Source of the DNA: Paraburkholderia flagellata
Lineage (GTDB): Bacteria > Pseudomonadota > Gammaproteobacteria > Burkholderiales > Burkholderiaceae
Assembly (NCBI RefSeq): GCF_021390645.1
Contig: NZ_JAJEJT010000002.1
Coordinates: 1,612,001 to 1,676,000, forward strand
Length of the DNA: 64,000 nt
Direction: 5' to 3'
Under the pieces are notes generated by a model that had not been told where the DNA came from, did no database searches, and saw only the letters and a program-made list of their open reading frames with translations. Both the position numbers and the translations under genes were made by a program. Position 1 is the stretch's first letter. Each line of letters begins with the position of its first letter. Shown piece by piece: positions 53,590-62,545 of this stretch.

Positions 53590-54082
53590 AAGCCAATGGG
53601 CGTTGCGGCGCCGTGCGGATGAGTGTCGTCATCGGGATACCAAAGATCTCTGTGAGCGTTTGCGGGCGCATCATCTCGGCAGCAGGACCGCTCGCGAGCA
53701 GTCCGCCGTCTTTCAGTGCGATGAGTTCATCGCAAAAGCGGCCGGCCATATTGATATCGTGCAGCACCACAACCACACCAATACCTCGCTGCTCGCTCAA
53801 GCGCTTCACCAACGCCATAACCTCGATCTGATGCGCAATGTCGCGCGCCGAGATAGGCTCGTCTAGCAACAGGCAATCGCTCTCCTGAGCGACCAGCATT
53901 GCGAGCCACACCCGCTGACGTTCGCCGCCAGAAAGACTCTCGACTGCGCGGCCGGCTTATTGCGCGATGTGCGTCTGCTCAATCGCCGCCGCTACTTTGC
54001 GTTCATCGATACGCGAAAATCGCCCCAATGCGCCGTGCCACGGATAGCGTCCGAGCGCGACCAGGTATGGGACGACCACCCA
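53590..54082 (-). pseudogene. Broken siderophore-type ABC transporter ATPase
   Basis: The reverse strand reads LVALGRYPWHGALGRFSRID, then an in-frame TAA (53957-53959), then AVESLSGGERQRVWLAMLVA, LLLDEPISARDIAHQIEVM and VVVVLHDINMAGRFCDELIA. These are the helical, signature, Walker B and switch-His parts of an FecE/FhuC ATPase. The Walker A half is missing beyond 54082 and the end is eroded. It cannot be functional. It marks the left part of the decayed island. Confidence 0.8.
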
Positions 54083-54192
54083 GAACCTGTTGTGGCCGAG
54101 CTTCTGTGGGAGATCCACCGGCTGCGCGCGACCATCTCGCGCGCGAATCAGATCCGCAACTTTCTAGGGGAAAACGGACGCGGCGCCGTGCT

Positions 54193-54279
54193 GACGGCTT
54201 GTACAATCATTCGCGCTTGCACTCGACGTTAGGCTACGTCAGCTCGATGCAGTTCGAGCAGGACTGGTGCGCCGACTAG
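54193..54279 (+). mobile_element. IS3-family transposase tail (remnant)
   Basis: The last 28 codons read DGLYNHSRLHSTLGYVSSMQ and FEQDWCAD, then stop. This is the C-terminus of the IS3-family OrfB integrase (normally YN..R.H..LGY.SP..FE). The rest of the element is absent; immediately upstream is other remnant sequence. It is a scar of a past insertion. Confidence 0.75.
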
Positions 54280-54377
54280 AACCAACGGGTGGCATAATCT
54301 CCGCGCAGTTGAGGGATCCGAAATTCGCGGGCAACGTCAGTGGGTGCAGGCAGGCTCCGTGGACAGTGAGTCAGGCA

Positions 54378-54423
54378 GGTCGTGTTCATGACACGACCGC
54401 CGGCAACCCGAATATTTCGGGTT
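54378..54423. other. Two tandem perfect hairpins before the fkbM-like gene
   Basis: GGTCGTGT (54378-54385) pairs with ACACGACC (54391-54398) around TCATG. AACCCGAA (54405-54412) pairs with TTCGGGTT (54416-54423) around TAT. They lie 32-77 bp before the methyltransferase start in otherwise gene-free DNA. They could be a transcript leader, operators or a transposon-end relic. Confidence 0.4.
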
Positions 54424-54454
54424 AAGACGTTCGTTAAATGATGACAAGGTCGAC

Positions 54455-55474
54455 ATGACATTCGATGAAGCGGTAATAGAATTGCCGAAATTATTCGAGG
54501 GAAAAAAATTCTCGGAATGTGCAGAGTTGTCAAAAGCTTTGCTGAAGGTGCAACCTCATCATCCCCCAGCCTTGGTTTATTTGGCGTGCTCCTATGAGCA
54601 ATTGGGCGACTTGCAGCTAGCTGGTAATGTATTTCGGATTTTGTCTCTGATTTTTCCGCATAACGAGCAGTTTGCCGAAAACGTCGTTCGTACGCTTCCA
54701 GCTGATCAGCACGTTCCATTTTCCAGCGAGCGTGAGGAGCGCAAAAAAAGAATTGCCAAATTCCCGAAAAAGCCGTCGCTTGATCTGGTAGATAATCCAG
54801 CCGGGAAAATGTTTGTGCCTGTGATTCCAGATGGCGACATTATTGGACAAACGATCCGAAAAGGCGAAATTTTCGACATAAATATTATTCAATGCGCAGA
54901 GAAATATATTCGACCAGGGACTACGGCCATTGATGTCGGGGCAAACTTCGGGCAAATGTCCCTGCTATTTTCCAGAATGGTAGGGCCTTTGGGACAAGTA
55001 TTCTCGATCGAGGCTGACGACTATGTGGGCCATGTACTCGCGGAAAATGTTCACGTAAACGGCATTCAAAACATAAGAATCGTAAATAATGCTGTACATA
55101 ACGTAACGGGGAATACGGTATTCTTTCCAGATCAGGATTTTGTACGTTTTTCGACCTACGGATCTTATGGCATCGATCCACAAGCCACGTCCGGCCGGGA
55201 AGTCACGACGGTAAAGATCGATGATCTGGGTATTGATGGCCCGGTCACATTCATGAAGGTCGATGTGCAGGGCTGCGACCTCTTTGCTATGGAGGGAGCA
55301 AAAAATCTGATTCTGAAAAATAAAATGCCGATCATTTTCGAATATGAAGAGCAATTTCAGGCTGATTTTGGCACGTCATTCCAGGATTACGTGAATTTCG
55401 TGATCGGAATTGGGTACGAATTTGTAAAAACAGTGGACAGTATAAATTATTTGATTGCGCCAAAGACGTCTTGA
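54455..55474 (+). CDS. FkbM family methyltransferase with N-terminal TPR-like helices
   Basis: A 339-residue protein. Residues 1-80 look like two or three tetratricopeptide-type helix pairs (ECAELSKALLKVQPHHPPAL). Residues 140-335 are an FkbM SAM-dependent methyltransferase with motif I DVGANFGQMSLLF at 160-172, FMKVDVQGCDLFAMEGAKNL and IIFEYEEQF. The start follows AAGG. The gene is visibly AT-richer than its surroundings and is flanked by recombinase and transposase scraps, so it was acquired. FkbM enzymes methylate sugars or polyketide oxygens; the acceptor is unknown. Confidence 0.87.
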   Translation: MTFDEAVIELPKLFEGKKFSECAELSKALLKVQPHHPPALVYLACSYEQLGDLQLAGNVFRILSLIFPHNEQFAENVVRTLPADQHVPFSSEREERKKRIAKFPKKPSLDLVDNPAGKMFVPVIPDGDIIGQTIRKGEIFDINIIQCAEKYIRPGTTAIDVGANFGQMSLLFSRMVGPLGQVFSIEADDYVGHVLAENVHVNGIQNIRIVNNAVHNVTGNTVFFPDQDFVRFSTYGSYGIDPQATSGREVTTVKIDDLGIDGPVTFMKVDVQGCDLFAMEGAKNLILKNKMPIIFEYEEQFQADFGTSFQDYVNFVIGIGYEFVKTVDSINYLIAPKTS

Positions 55475-55476
55475 TC

Positions 55477-55606
55477 CATGCCGCTGCAGAGGCTGCGCGG
55501 ATCGACAGGCGCGTGTTGATGCACACGCTGCACCACAGCTTCGCGACACACCTGCTCGAACACAAGGTCGGTGATCCAGGTTCTGCTCGGCCACAAGAAC
55601 CTCGAG
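55477..55606 (+). pseudogene. Tyrosine recombinase fragment, XerC/IS91-associated type
   Basis: RRVLMHTLHHSFATHLLEHK is the box II region of a tyrosine recombinase, but the catalytic Arg of HTLRHSFATH is His here. A frameshift at about 55571 leads to VIQVLLGHKNLE in the next frame. The N-terminal catalytic Arg and the final Tyr are gone. It is a dead remnant within the island. Confidence 0.75.
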
Positions 55607-56303
55607 ATCAACGTGCTAAGCGAAATCGAGAGTGGCACGTTAGCGCGCATTGAGTGGCGCGCTAGACGTCAGCGAAGCCGAGAAAGCCATCTTCGACGCG
55701 GCGCACGCCAACATGTCTCAAGGTTGGGGGGGCGATAGACGCGCTCGACAAATGCCTTAGAAGCGGCCCTCACAGGCCGCACCTAAAGTTTTCACAGATT
55801 TACGCCTTTCTTACGAGCATCCCGGCGTCTTCGGACGCACCGCGCAGACGTACGCCTGAAGCGCCTTCACTTTGTCGATTTCGTGCTGGTCGTCTCCAGC
55901 GACCCTGAAAGCGCGTTCTGCAACCGCTGAGTCGAGGTCTGCGACGGCGGCGCTTCTATCGCCCACTACCCGACGTGAAAGTCCGCGTTTGGCGTACCGA
56001 GCGAACCACCGTCGACGATCCCGGCTACGGATGGGAGATTATCGCCGCCGCTCCCGGCGCCCCTGCTGCGGCAGCACCGAAAGATGCGTGCTCGTGCGGG
56101 CGTTCGCTGGAAACGTCGTGCAATGTGTTGGACCTGACGTGTAGGCGCAACGCAGCGCAGCCCGCCGCGCAAGCACGTTTGGAAACCGCCTCGAAGTTGT
56201 CCACAGATCCGGTGGTGCAGTTCTCCACAAAAACTGTGGACAAACCTGTGCGAAGGGCGAGCGACGCAGGGCGCGCTAGAGGCAGCAAATGAGCGCGACA
56301 AGC
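55607..56303. other. Remnant DNA with no intact gene; DnaA-box-like repeats
   Basis: No complete gene with a ribosome site is visible. Short open stretches, such as the reverse-strand piece ending DKVKALQAYVCAVRPKTPGC at 55811, look like eroded phage-type sequences that I cannot name. TTGTCCACA (56197-56205), TTCTCCACA (56221-56229) and inverted TGTGGACAA (56235-56243) resemble DnaA boxes and cluster within 47 bp. Confidence 0.45.
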
Positions 56304-56531
56304 CTAGCCCATCAAGATTTCATCAACCATTGCGCGCCCCCAAGCGAACCCGGCGCTTTCCGCATCGTCCCGAGTCCTGTGGCTCGTCTCCAGGTCTTGA
56401 GTCGAGGCAATGTCGCGTTCTGTGCCCCTGCTTACTTTCGCGCGCCAAACCCACATCTCATTGGGGCACTCAAGGGTTTCCGAATGAAGGTCATAACCAC
56501 GGTAGTCGGCAAAGCGCATGTTCCAACCCAT
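56304..56531 (-). CDS. Small hypothetical protein, phage/island type
   Basis: A 75-residue protein, MGWNMRFADYRGYDLH at the start and ESAGFAWGRAMVDEILMG at the end. The start at 56531 has a perfect AAAGGAGG six bases before it, the best evidence that it is real. The final pattern (AGFAWGRA.VD) recurs in short Burkholderia proteins of unknown function from memory. It stands inside the decayed island, 36 bp from a divergent phage-type gene. Function unknown. Confidence 0.65.
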   Translation of the reverse strand: MGWNMRFADYRGYDLHSETLECPNEMWVWRAKVSRGTERDIASTQDLETSHRTRDDAESAGFAWGRAMVDEILMG

Positions 56532-56540
56532 CAGCAGCCT

Positions 56541-56557
56541 CCTTTCAAATTGAAAGG
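56541..56557. promoter_or_regulatory. Palindrome carrying two back-to-back ribosome sites
   Basis: CCTTTCAA-A-TTGAAAGG is a perfect 17-bp palindrome between divergent starts at 56531 (-) and 56568 (+). Each arm supplies the AAAGG of one ribosome-binding site, so the 36-bp gap leaves little room for promoters. Confidence 0.55.
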
Positions 56558-56567
56558 AAATAATAGC

Positions 56568-57013
56568 ATGGCCGACGCTGTCGCTATGTTGAGGAAGTGG
56601 GCGAACTAACCGGTGTTCTGACAGGCCGGCGCGGGAAGACGCGCGAACAGCTTCGGGTTGAGTGGCTTCGCACGTCCGGGATCCCCTTCTGGACGAACGC
56701 ACGCGGGCGGCCGATCATCTCTCGGTCGGCTATCGAAGGTAGGCCTTCCTGTTCATCGGCGAGGGTAAGACCGGCAAGGAACTGCGCATGGAAGTTGTCG
56801 GAGAGCTCAAGCCTGTCACCGACAGGATTCGCGCGCGCGAGAGCGGGCATCGCGTCCGCTGATTTTCAGTTCCGGGATTTACGAGCGAAGGCGGGGACGG
56901 ACTCGACGGGAGACATTCGACAAGCCCAAAAGCAACTCGGGCACGGCTCGATCAGTATGACCGAACACTATGTCCGCAAGCGTAGCGGCGAGAAGGTTGG
57001 ATCTACGCGTTAA
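56568..57013 (+). pseudogene. DUF4224-like gene and integrase tail, fused by deletion
   Basis: From 56568 the frame reads MADAVAMLRKWAN and stops, but one base shifted it continues ELTGVLTGRRGKTREQLRVE, then LRTSGIPFWTNARGRPIISR. This is the small DUF4224-type partner of phage integrases. Integrase middle (GEGKTGKELRMEVVGELKPV) follows in another frame. Then comes the C-terminus FQFRDLRAKAGTD and LGHGSISMTEHYVRKRSGEK, with the nucleophilic Tyr. The integrase N-terminal half is lost. Its end lies 69 bp from the tRNA 3' end, the normal place for a tRNA-integrating element. Confidence 0.8.
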
Positions 57014-57081
57014 CTGACTTTTTGCGGAGCGGTAAGGGTTTTGCGGAGCGAGAATCGACATCTAAAAATCGCTGAAACCCT

Positions 57082-57169
57082 TGGTGGGCCGGGTCGGGTT
57101 CGAACCGACGACGGGATTTCTCCGGCGGATTATGAGTCCGCTGCCTGCAACCAACACGGCGTCCGGCCC
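57082..57169 (-). tRNA. tRNA with CAU anticodon and long variable arm
   Basis: A full cloverleaf reads on the reverse strand. The acceptor GGGCCGG (57169-57163) pairs with CCGGCCC (57092-57086), with discriminator A at 57085 and encoded CCA at 57084-57082. The anticodon stem GCGGA/TCCGC holds loop CTCATAA (anticodon CAT at 57134-57132). The T arm is GTCGG-TTCGAAC-CCGAC. Between anticodon and T arms are 15 bases (57124-57110) that can fold as CGG/CCG, a class II variable arm. The D arm (GCCG...AGGC) is serine-tRNA-like. Position 8 is A, not the invariant U. Automatic tools would call it Ile2 or Met. Confidence 0.75.
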
Positions 57170-57223
57170 ACGAAGCTACGAAGCGTAGCGAGAACAGAAG
57201 AACGACAACAACAAAGCACCAAC

Positions 57224-57255
57224 AAAAAAGCCCGGTCTACCCAAAGGCCGGGCTT
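57224..57255 (-). terminator. Rho-independent terminator of rpoD
   Basis: On the reverse strand AAGCCCGG (57255-57248) pairs with CCGGGCTT (57235-57228), followed by a T-rich run (57229-57224). It lies 86 bp after the rpoD stop and before the tRNA, so the tRNA needs its own promoter or readthrough. Confidence 0.85.
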
Positions 57256-57340
57256 CTCGACGACAGGCCGACATACTACACGAAAGCAGGCCGGCCTGGC
57301 CAACTTGCACATGACTTCCGTGCATTAAAACTAACCAGGC

Positions 57341-59749
57341 TCAATTCCCTTCAAGGAACGACTTGAGCTTGTCCGAGCGGCTCGGGTGACGCAGTTTGCG
57401 CAGCGCCTTCGCCTCGATCTGGCGAATCCGCTCGCGCGTCACATCGAACTGCTTGCCCACTTCTTCCAGCGTGTGATCGGTGCTCATCTCGATACCAAAG
57501 CGCATGCGCAGCACCTTCGCTTCGCGCGGCGTGAGCGAGTCCAGCACGTCCTTCACGACGTCGCGCATCGAGGCATGCAACGCGGCATCGGCTGGAGCCA
57601 CCGTGTTGTTGTCTTCGATGAAGTCGCCCAGATGCGAATCGTCGTCGTCGCCGATCGGCGTTTCCATGGAGATCGGTTCCTTCGCGATCTTCATGATCTT
57701 GCGGATCTTGTCCTCCGGCATTTCCATCTTCTCGGCGAGCGTTGCCGGATCCGGCTCGAGACCGGTTTCCTGCAGGATCTGCCGCGAAATGCGGTTCATC
57801 TTGTTGATCGTCTCGATCATGTGAACCGGAATGCGGATCGTGCGCGCCTGGTCCGCGATCGACCGCGTGATGGCCTGGCGGATCCACCACGTCGCGTAGG
57901 TCGAGAACTTGTAGCCGCGACGATATTCGAACTTGTCCACCGCCTTCATCAGGCCGATGTTGCCTTCCTGGATCAGGTCGAGGAACTGCAGGCCACGGTT
58001 GGTGTACTTCTTCGCGATCGAGATCACCAGACGCAGGTTGGCCTCGGTCATCTCGCGCTTCGCCTGGCGCGCCTTGAGTTCGCCGGCCGCCATCTGGCGG
58101 TTGGTTTCCTTCAGGTCCTTGAGCGGCAGCACCACGCGCGCTTGCAGATCGAGCAGGCGCTGCTGCTGTTCGCGAATGGCCGGAATGTTGCGCGAGAGAA
58201 TGCCGCTATACGCATGGCTCTCGCCAACGATTTTCTCAGACCACTCGAGGTCGGTTTCATTGCCCGGGAAGCGCGCGATGAACTCCGAGCGCGGCATGCC
58301 GCACTTGTCCACGACCGTGTGAAGAATCTGGCGTTCGACCTGGCGCACTTCGTCCACCTGCGCGCGCAGCGTGTCGCACAGACGCTCGACGGTACGCGCC
58401 GTGAAGCGGATCGACATCAGCTCGTTCTGGATGGTTTCCTGCGCCTTGAGGTAGGACTTCGACTTGTAGCCCTCCTTCTCGAACGCGCGGCGCATCTTGT
58501 CGAACCATTCGCTGATGAGGGCGAACTTTTCGAGCGAGGCACGCTTGAGGGCTTCGAGCTGCGCCGCGTTGGCCGTCGCCTGCGCCGCGCCGTCGTCTTC
58601 TTCCTCCTCCTCTTCTTCTTCCTCTTCGGCTTCTTCCTCTTCGTCCTCGTTCTCGATCTCTTCCGCTTCCTTGGCGTTGAAGCCGTCGGTATCTTCAGCG
58701 TTGGGATCGATCAGGCCGTCGACGAGTTCGTCAACGCGAATCTCGTCGTTCGCCACGCGCTCGGCCATGGCGAGGATGTCGGCAATCGTGGTCGGGCAGG
58801 CGGAGATCGCCATGACCATGTGCTTGAGGCCGTCTTCAATGCGCTTGGCGATCTCGATTTCGCCCTCGCGCGTGAGGAGTTCGACCGTGCCCATTTCGCG
58901 CATGTACATACGCACCGGGTCGGTCGTGCGGCCAAATTCGGAATCGACGGTGGAGAGCGCGACTTCCGCTTCCTCCTCCACTTCGTCGTCCGAAGAAGCG
59001 TTCGGCGCGTTGTCGTTGAGCAGCAGCGTTTCGGCGTCGGGCGCCTGCTCGTAGACAGCCACGCCCATGTCGTTGAACGTGCTGATGATGCCTTCGATCG
59101 CCTCGGTTTCCGTGAAGTTGTCCGGGAGGTGATCGTTGATTTCCGCATAGGTGAGGAAGCCGCGCTCCTTGCCGAGCTTGATGAGCGCACGCAGCTTGTT
59201 GCGGCGCTCCTCGAGCTCCTCGACGGTGCCGGGCTGCGACGACGCGAACGCGTCTTTCAGCAGCGCCTTCTCCTTCGCTCGCCGGTCACGCGCACGGGTG
59301 GTCTTCTCGACCTTGCCCGCGGCGGGGGTGCTGTCTTCGCTCTGGTTTGCGTCGTCATCGACGGGTACTTCATTCAGCTTTTTCGTCATGGAGTTCGCCG
59401 TACCGGCTAGTGTCTCGACTCGCGGCTGCTGGACAACAGCCTCTTGAACCGTGGATGCTTGAGCCTCGCGCTCTGCCGCATCGTCCTCGACGGCAGGCAC
59501 TTCCCTTGCACTTCTCGAACCGGACCGCTTCGTTGCCGGCTGCGCAACGGCTTTCGCCGCACGCACAGGCGCTGCTCGCGCAGCCGAAACAGTCATTGAC
59601 CTCTTCCGGGTATCCGGTTCAGAACGGTTGGTGGACTCACTGCCCGACGACCGGGCGGAAGAACTGGCAACTGTGGCCTCTGTGACCTTGCTGGCCGGCT
59701 CCGTCGAGCCTTTGCCGGTTGCCTTTTTTCCGCCTGTAGTCTTTGCCAT
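57341..59749 (-). CDS. rpoD: RNA polymerase sigma factor RpoD (sigma-70)
   Basis: An 802-residue primary sigma factor. The C-terminal half is canonical: region 2 ([20 protein letters not shown], then [20 protein letters not shown]), region 3 and region 4.2 HTH ([20 protein letters not shown]). Region 1.1 is preceded by some 200 residues of Lys/Ala/Thr-rich low-complexity sequence, and the non-conserved region holds an acidic Glu run. The E. coli protein has 613 residues; long N-termini are usual in Burkholderia. The start is MAKTTGGKK at 59749; ATG at 59755 (MAMAKT) is nearly as good. Confidence 0.97.
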   Translation of the reverse strand: MAKTTGGKKATGKGSTEPASKVTEATVASSSARSSGSESTNRSEPDTRKRSMTVSAARAAPVRAAKAVAQPATKRSGSRSAREVPAVEDDAAEREAQASTVQEAVVQQPRVETLAGTANSMTKKLNEVPVDDDANQSEDSTPAAGKVEKTTRARDRRAKEKALLKDAFASSQPGTVEELEERRNKLRALIKLGKERGFLTYAEINDHLPDNFTETEAIEGIISTFNDMGVAVYEQAPDAETLLLNDNAPNASSDDEVEEEAEVALSTVDSEFGRTTDPVRMYMREMGTVELLTREGEIEIAKRIEDGLKHMVMAISACPTTIADILAMAERVANDEIRVDELVDGLIDPNAEDTDGFNAKEAEEIENEDEEEEAEEEEEEEEEEDDGAAQATANAAQLEALKRASLEKFALISEWFDKMRRAFEKEGYKSKSYLKAQETIQNELMSIRFTARTVERLCDTLRAQVDEVRQVERQILHTVVDKCGMPRSEFIARFPGNETDLEWSEKIVGESHAYSGILSRNIPAIREQQQRLLDLQARVVLPLKDLKETNRQMAAGELKARQAKREMTEANLRLVISIAKKYTNRGLQFLDLIQEGNIGLMKAVDKFEYRRGYKFSTYATWWIRQAITRSIADQARTIRIPVHMIETINKMNRISRQILQETGLEPDPATLAEKMEMPEDKIRKIMKIAKEPISMETPIGDDDDSHLGDFIEDNNTVAPADAALHASMRDVVKDVLDSLTPREAKVLRMRFGIEMSTDHTLEEVGKQFDVTRERIRQIEAKALRKLRHPSRSDKLKSFLEGN

Positions 59750-59891
59750 TGCCATTCCGCCCCTTGCTGGAAAAGTGAACATTCACGGGTTACCCCAACC
59801 CATTATGTCCGCCCGGAAAAAACAAAAACAAACCGCTGAAAACCTGTTATTTTACCACGCAGGGCAATAATCCCCCTGTGCGGTCCTTCCC

Positions 59892-61763
59892 CTACAAACC
59901 GAGCTGACGCTTCATATCAGCCCGCGTCTGATTCAGTGACATCAATTCGGCAAGTTCCTCAGGCGTATGTCGCGACTGCCGCGAAAGCGCGTCCAACCGC
60001 TCGCAACAGGCGTCGTACCGCATTTTCAGGATTGCCGCCGTCAATTCTTCGCTCACGAGCCGCTCCTGCTCGTGGCGCTCCTCCTCCGCAGCGCCATCTT
60101 CCGGATTTTTCATCAGCAAATCCCGAACGTTTTCATCATAGTCCAGAATTTCGCGAAAAATCTCCTCGAAGGTTGGAGCATTGGCCCCATTTCTCAGCAG
60201 GTCCGAAAGCAGCTGAAATTCCGCCGCGTCGCCTAGTGCCCGCGCGTGAGTGGTCACTTCCTCGAACAGCTCGCCGTGGCGCGTCAGTCCAATCAACGCC
60301 TTTTCGGCCTCTTCGTCGAGCTGCGACGCGATGCGCGGGTGCATCACGAGGTTGCGCAGCGCCTTGCGCTCAATGCCAGTCACAAGGTGCCGATCCTTGC
60401 GTGCGGGCGCCTGGCGCGCTGCCTGGGCGATGCGTGCGTCGACTTCGCACAGCGCGGCCACTTCCTCGAACGGCACGTCCAGCCGGTCCGCGAACATGTG
60501 CATGATCTGCGCCCGCAGCGCATTCGCCGGCAGCGCCTGAAGCAGCGGCTTCGCGTCGAACAGCGCCCGCGCGCGCCCTTCCGGCTGGTCCAGTTCCTTG
60601 TCAGCCAGCACTTCGTTGAGCATGAACTGGGACAACGGCATGGCCCGTTCGACCTGCTCCGAGAATGCCTCGGCGCCGAATTCGCGCACGTAGCTGTCCG
60701 GGTCGTGCTCCTGGGGCAGGAACAGGAAACGGATCGTGCGGTTGTCGGCCGCGTGCGGCAGGCACGCGTCGAGCGCGCGCCGCGCGGCGCGACGGCCCGC
60801 CGAGTCGCCGTCAAAGCTGAAGATCACCGTATCGGTCTGACGCATGAGCTTCTGCACGTGGATCGGCGTGCACGCGGTGCCGAGCGTCGCCACCGCGTTC
60901 TGGAAACCTAGCTGCGCGAGCGCGACGACGTCCATATACCCCTCGACCACCAGAACATAGCGCTGTTCCCGGATCGCGAGGCGCGCCTCGAACAACCCGT
61001 ACAGTTCGCTGCCCTTGTTAAATAGCGGCGTTTCCGGGGAATTCAAATACTTGGGCTCGCCGCCGTCCAGCACGCGGCCGCCAAATCCTATGACCTGACC
61101 CTTCACGTTGCGGATCGGGAACATCACGCGGTCGCGGAAGCGGTCGTACCGGCGCGACTGGCCTTGCGCGTCCTGCTTTTCGCTGACGATGACAAGGCCC
61201 GCCTCCACCAACGCGTCGTCGCGATAGTTCGTAAACGCCGTTTCGAGGTTCTGCCATCCATCCGGCGCGTAGCCCAGGCCGAAACGCGCGGCAATTTCGC
61301 CCGTGAGGCCGCGCTTCTTGAGGTACTGAATGGCGTTGGTCGCGCTGCGCAGTTGCTTGCGGTAGTAGTCGCAGGCGGTCTGCATGACGTCGGAAAGCGC
61401 CGTGGTCACGGCCTTCGAGACTGCCGGAGCATAGCCACCGGCCGCGCCAGCCCCGCCACGCAGAGGCGAAGGCTCTTGTGGAACGGTCAGACCGACCGAC
61501 TGGGCGAGTTCGTTGACGGCCTCGGGGAACGTCAGCCCCGCGTGCTCCATGAGGAAGCCGATGGCGGTGCCGTGCGCCCCACAGCCGAAGCAGTGATAGA
61601 ACTGCTTGGTTGGACTAACCGTGAACGAAGGGCTCTTTTCGTTGTGGAACGGACACAATCCCATGAAGTTCGCGCCGCCCTTCTTGAGCTGCACGTAGCG
61701 ACCCACCACGTCGACGATATCGACGCGGTTCAGCAGGTCTTGCAGGAACGAATGCGGAATCAT
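59892..61763 (-). CDS. dnaG: DNA primase
   Basis: A 623-residue primase that makes RNA primers at the replication fork. The N-terminal zinc ribbon uses Cys37, His40, Cys58 and Cys61 (CPFHNEKSPSF ... CFGCG). The TOPRIM core has VVEGYMDVVALAQLG and FSFDGDSAGRRAA, and the C-terminus is the DnaB-interacting helical region. Normal length. It lies between yqeY and rpoD, in the conserved macromolecular-synthesis order. Confidence 0.97.
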   Translation of the reverse strand: MIPHSFLQDLLNRVDIVDVVGRYVQLKKGGANFMGLCPFHNEKSPSFTVSPTKQFYHCFGCGAHGTAIGFLMEHAGLTFPEAVNELAQSVGLTVPQEPSPLRGGAGAAGGYAPAVSKAVTTALSDVMQTACDYYRKQLRSATNAIQYLKKRGLTGEIAARFGLGYAPDGWQNLETAFTNYRDDALVEAGLVIVSEKQDAQGQSRRYDRFRDRVMFPIRNVKGQVIGFGGRVLDGGEPKYLNSPETPLFNKGSELYGLFEARLAIREQRYVLVVEGYMDVVALAQLGFQNAVATLGTACTPIHVQKLMRQTDTVIFSFDGDSAGRRAARRALDACLPHAADNRTIRFLFLPQEHDPDSYVREFGAEAFSEQVERAMPLSQFMLNEVLADKELDQPEGRARALFDAKPLLQALPANALRAQIMHMFADRLDVPFEEVAALCEVDARIAQAARQAPARKDRHLVTGIERKALRNLVMHPRIASQLDEEAEKALIGLTRHGELFEEVTTHARALGDAAEFQLLSDLLRNGANAPTFEEIFREILDYDENVRDLLMKNPEDGAAEEERHEQERLVSEELTAAILKMRYDACCERLDALSRQSRHTPEELAELMSLNQTRADMKRQLGL

Positions 61764-61874
61764 CGAAGCGAACGCGCTTGGGCAACCAGGGCTCGCATGG
61801 CCCGATACATGATGTACGGGCCTCGCGGCGTCGCCCTTGGGCCGGGCCGGCGCCGCGTGCGAACCGGGTTGCGC

Positions 61875-62321
61875 TTACTTCGAAAGCGCGGCTTTGACGA
61901 GCCCGGAAACGGCCGTCATGTCGGCGCGCCCGGCGAGCTTCGGCTTGAGCACGCCCATCACCTTGCCCATGTCCTGCGGGCCGGCTGCGCCAACCTGGGC
62001 GACGGCGGCCTGCACTTCGGCGGCGATCTCGTCATCCGAGAGCTGCGCGGGCATGTAGGCGGCCAGGACGGTCAGCTCGGCGGCTTCCTTCTCGACGAGA
62101 TCGGTGCGGCCTGCGGCCTCGAACTGGCTGATCGAGTCCTTGCGCTGCTTGATCATCTTGTCGATGACGGCCGTGATGCCGGCGTCGTCGAGCGTCACGC
62201 GATCGTCGACTTCACGTTGCTTGATAGCGGCGAGCAGCAGACGAATCGTGGCGAGGCGTTCGCTTTCGCGCGCGCGCATCGCGGTTTTCATGTCGTCGTT
62301 GATCTGGTCTTTGAGACTCAT
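61875..62321 (-). CDS. yqeY: GatB/YqeY domain protein
   Basis: A 148-residue helical protein: MSLKDQINDDMKTAMRARES, then LPAQLSDDEIAAEVQ-type segments and the C-terminal GAAGPQDMGKVMGVLKPKLA. It is the stand-alone relative of the GatB C-terminal tail that binds tRNA in the amidotransferase; its own role is unsettled. A GTG at 62324 is also possible. It sits between rpsU and dnaG as in other Burkholderiales. Confidence 0.93.
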   Translation of the reverse strand: MSLKDQINDDMKTAMRARESERLATIRLLLAAIKQREVDDRVTLDDAGITAVIDKMIKQRKDSISQFEAAGRTDLVEKEAAELTVLAAYMPAQLSDDEIAAEVQAAVAQVGAAGPQDMGKVMGVLKPKLAGRADMTAVSGLVKAALSK

Positions 62322-62354
62322 CACTCACCTGAAATACGTTGGGGTTGCTGGAAT

Positions 62355-62389
62355 GCAAAAACCCGCCTGGAAACGCTTCCAGGCGGGTT
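62355..62389 (-). terminator. Rho-independent terminator after rpsU
   Basis: On the reverse strand an 11-bp perfect stem, AACCCGCCTGG with CCAGGCGGGTT (arms 62389-62379 and 62370-62360), has an 8-base loop and ends in five T. It lies between rpsU and yqeY, so rpsU is at least partly transcribed alone. Confidence 0.9.
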
Positions 62390-62545
62390 GGCGCAAAATC
62401 GACATGGTTGCGACCACACCAGAGGACAACGGCCGCCGCGTTGCGCCAGGTACCAAAGGCTGCGGACCGGCTGTCCACGTCGCCGAGAAACTCACGCGAA
62501 ATCCACGCTGAAACTGCGCGGGCACGCGCCACGGCGACGCCGGAA

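Noticed and set aside
53590..54082. Functional iron-siderophore ATPase
   Set aside because: In-frame TAA and no Walker A half; only a remnant.
53390..57081. Direct repeat of the tRNA 3' end marking the far island boundary
   Set aside because: I looked by eye for a second GGGTTCGAACC-like copy to the left and saw none; the left boundary remains unknown.
57082..57169. Ordinary class I tRNA-Ile2 or tRNA-Met
   Set aside because: The anticodon loop fits, but the 15-base variable arm, serine-like D arm and A8 do not.
57386..59410. 674-codon forward open frame with a hydrophobic Leu/Phe run
   Set aside because: Antisense of rpoD; the Leu/Phe stretch is the complement of the Glu-rich region.
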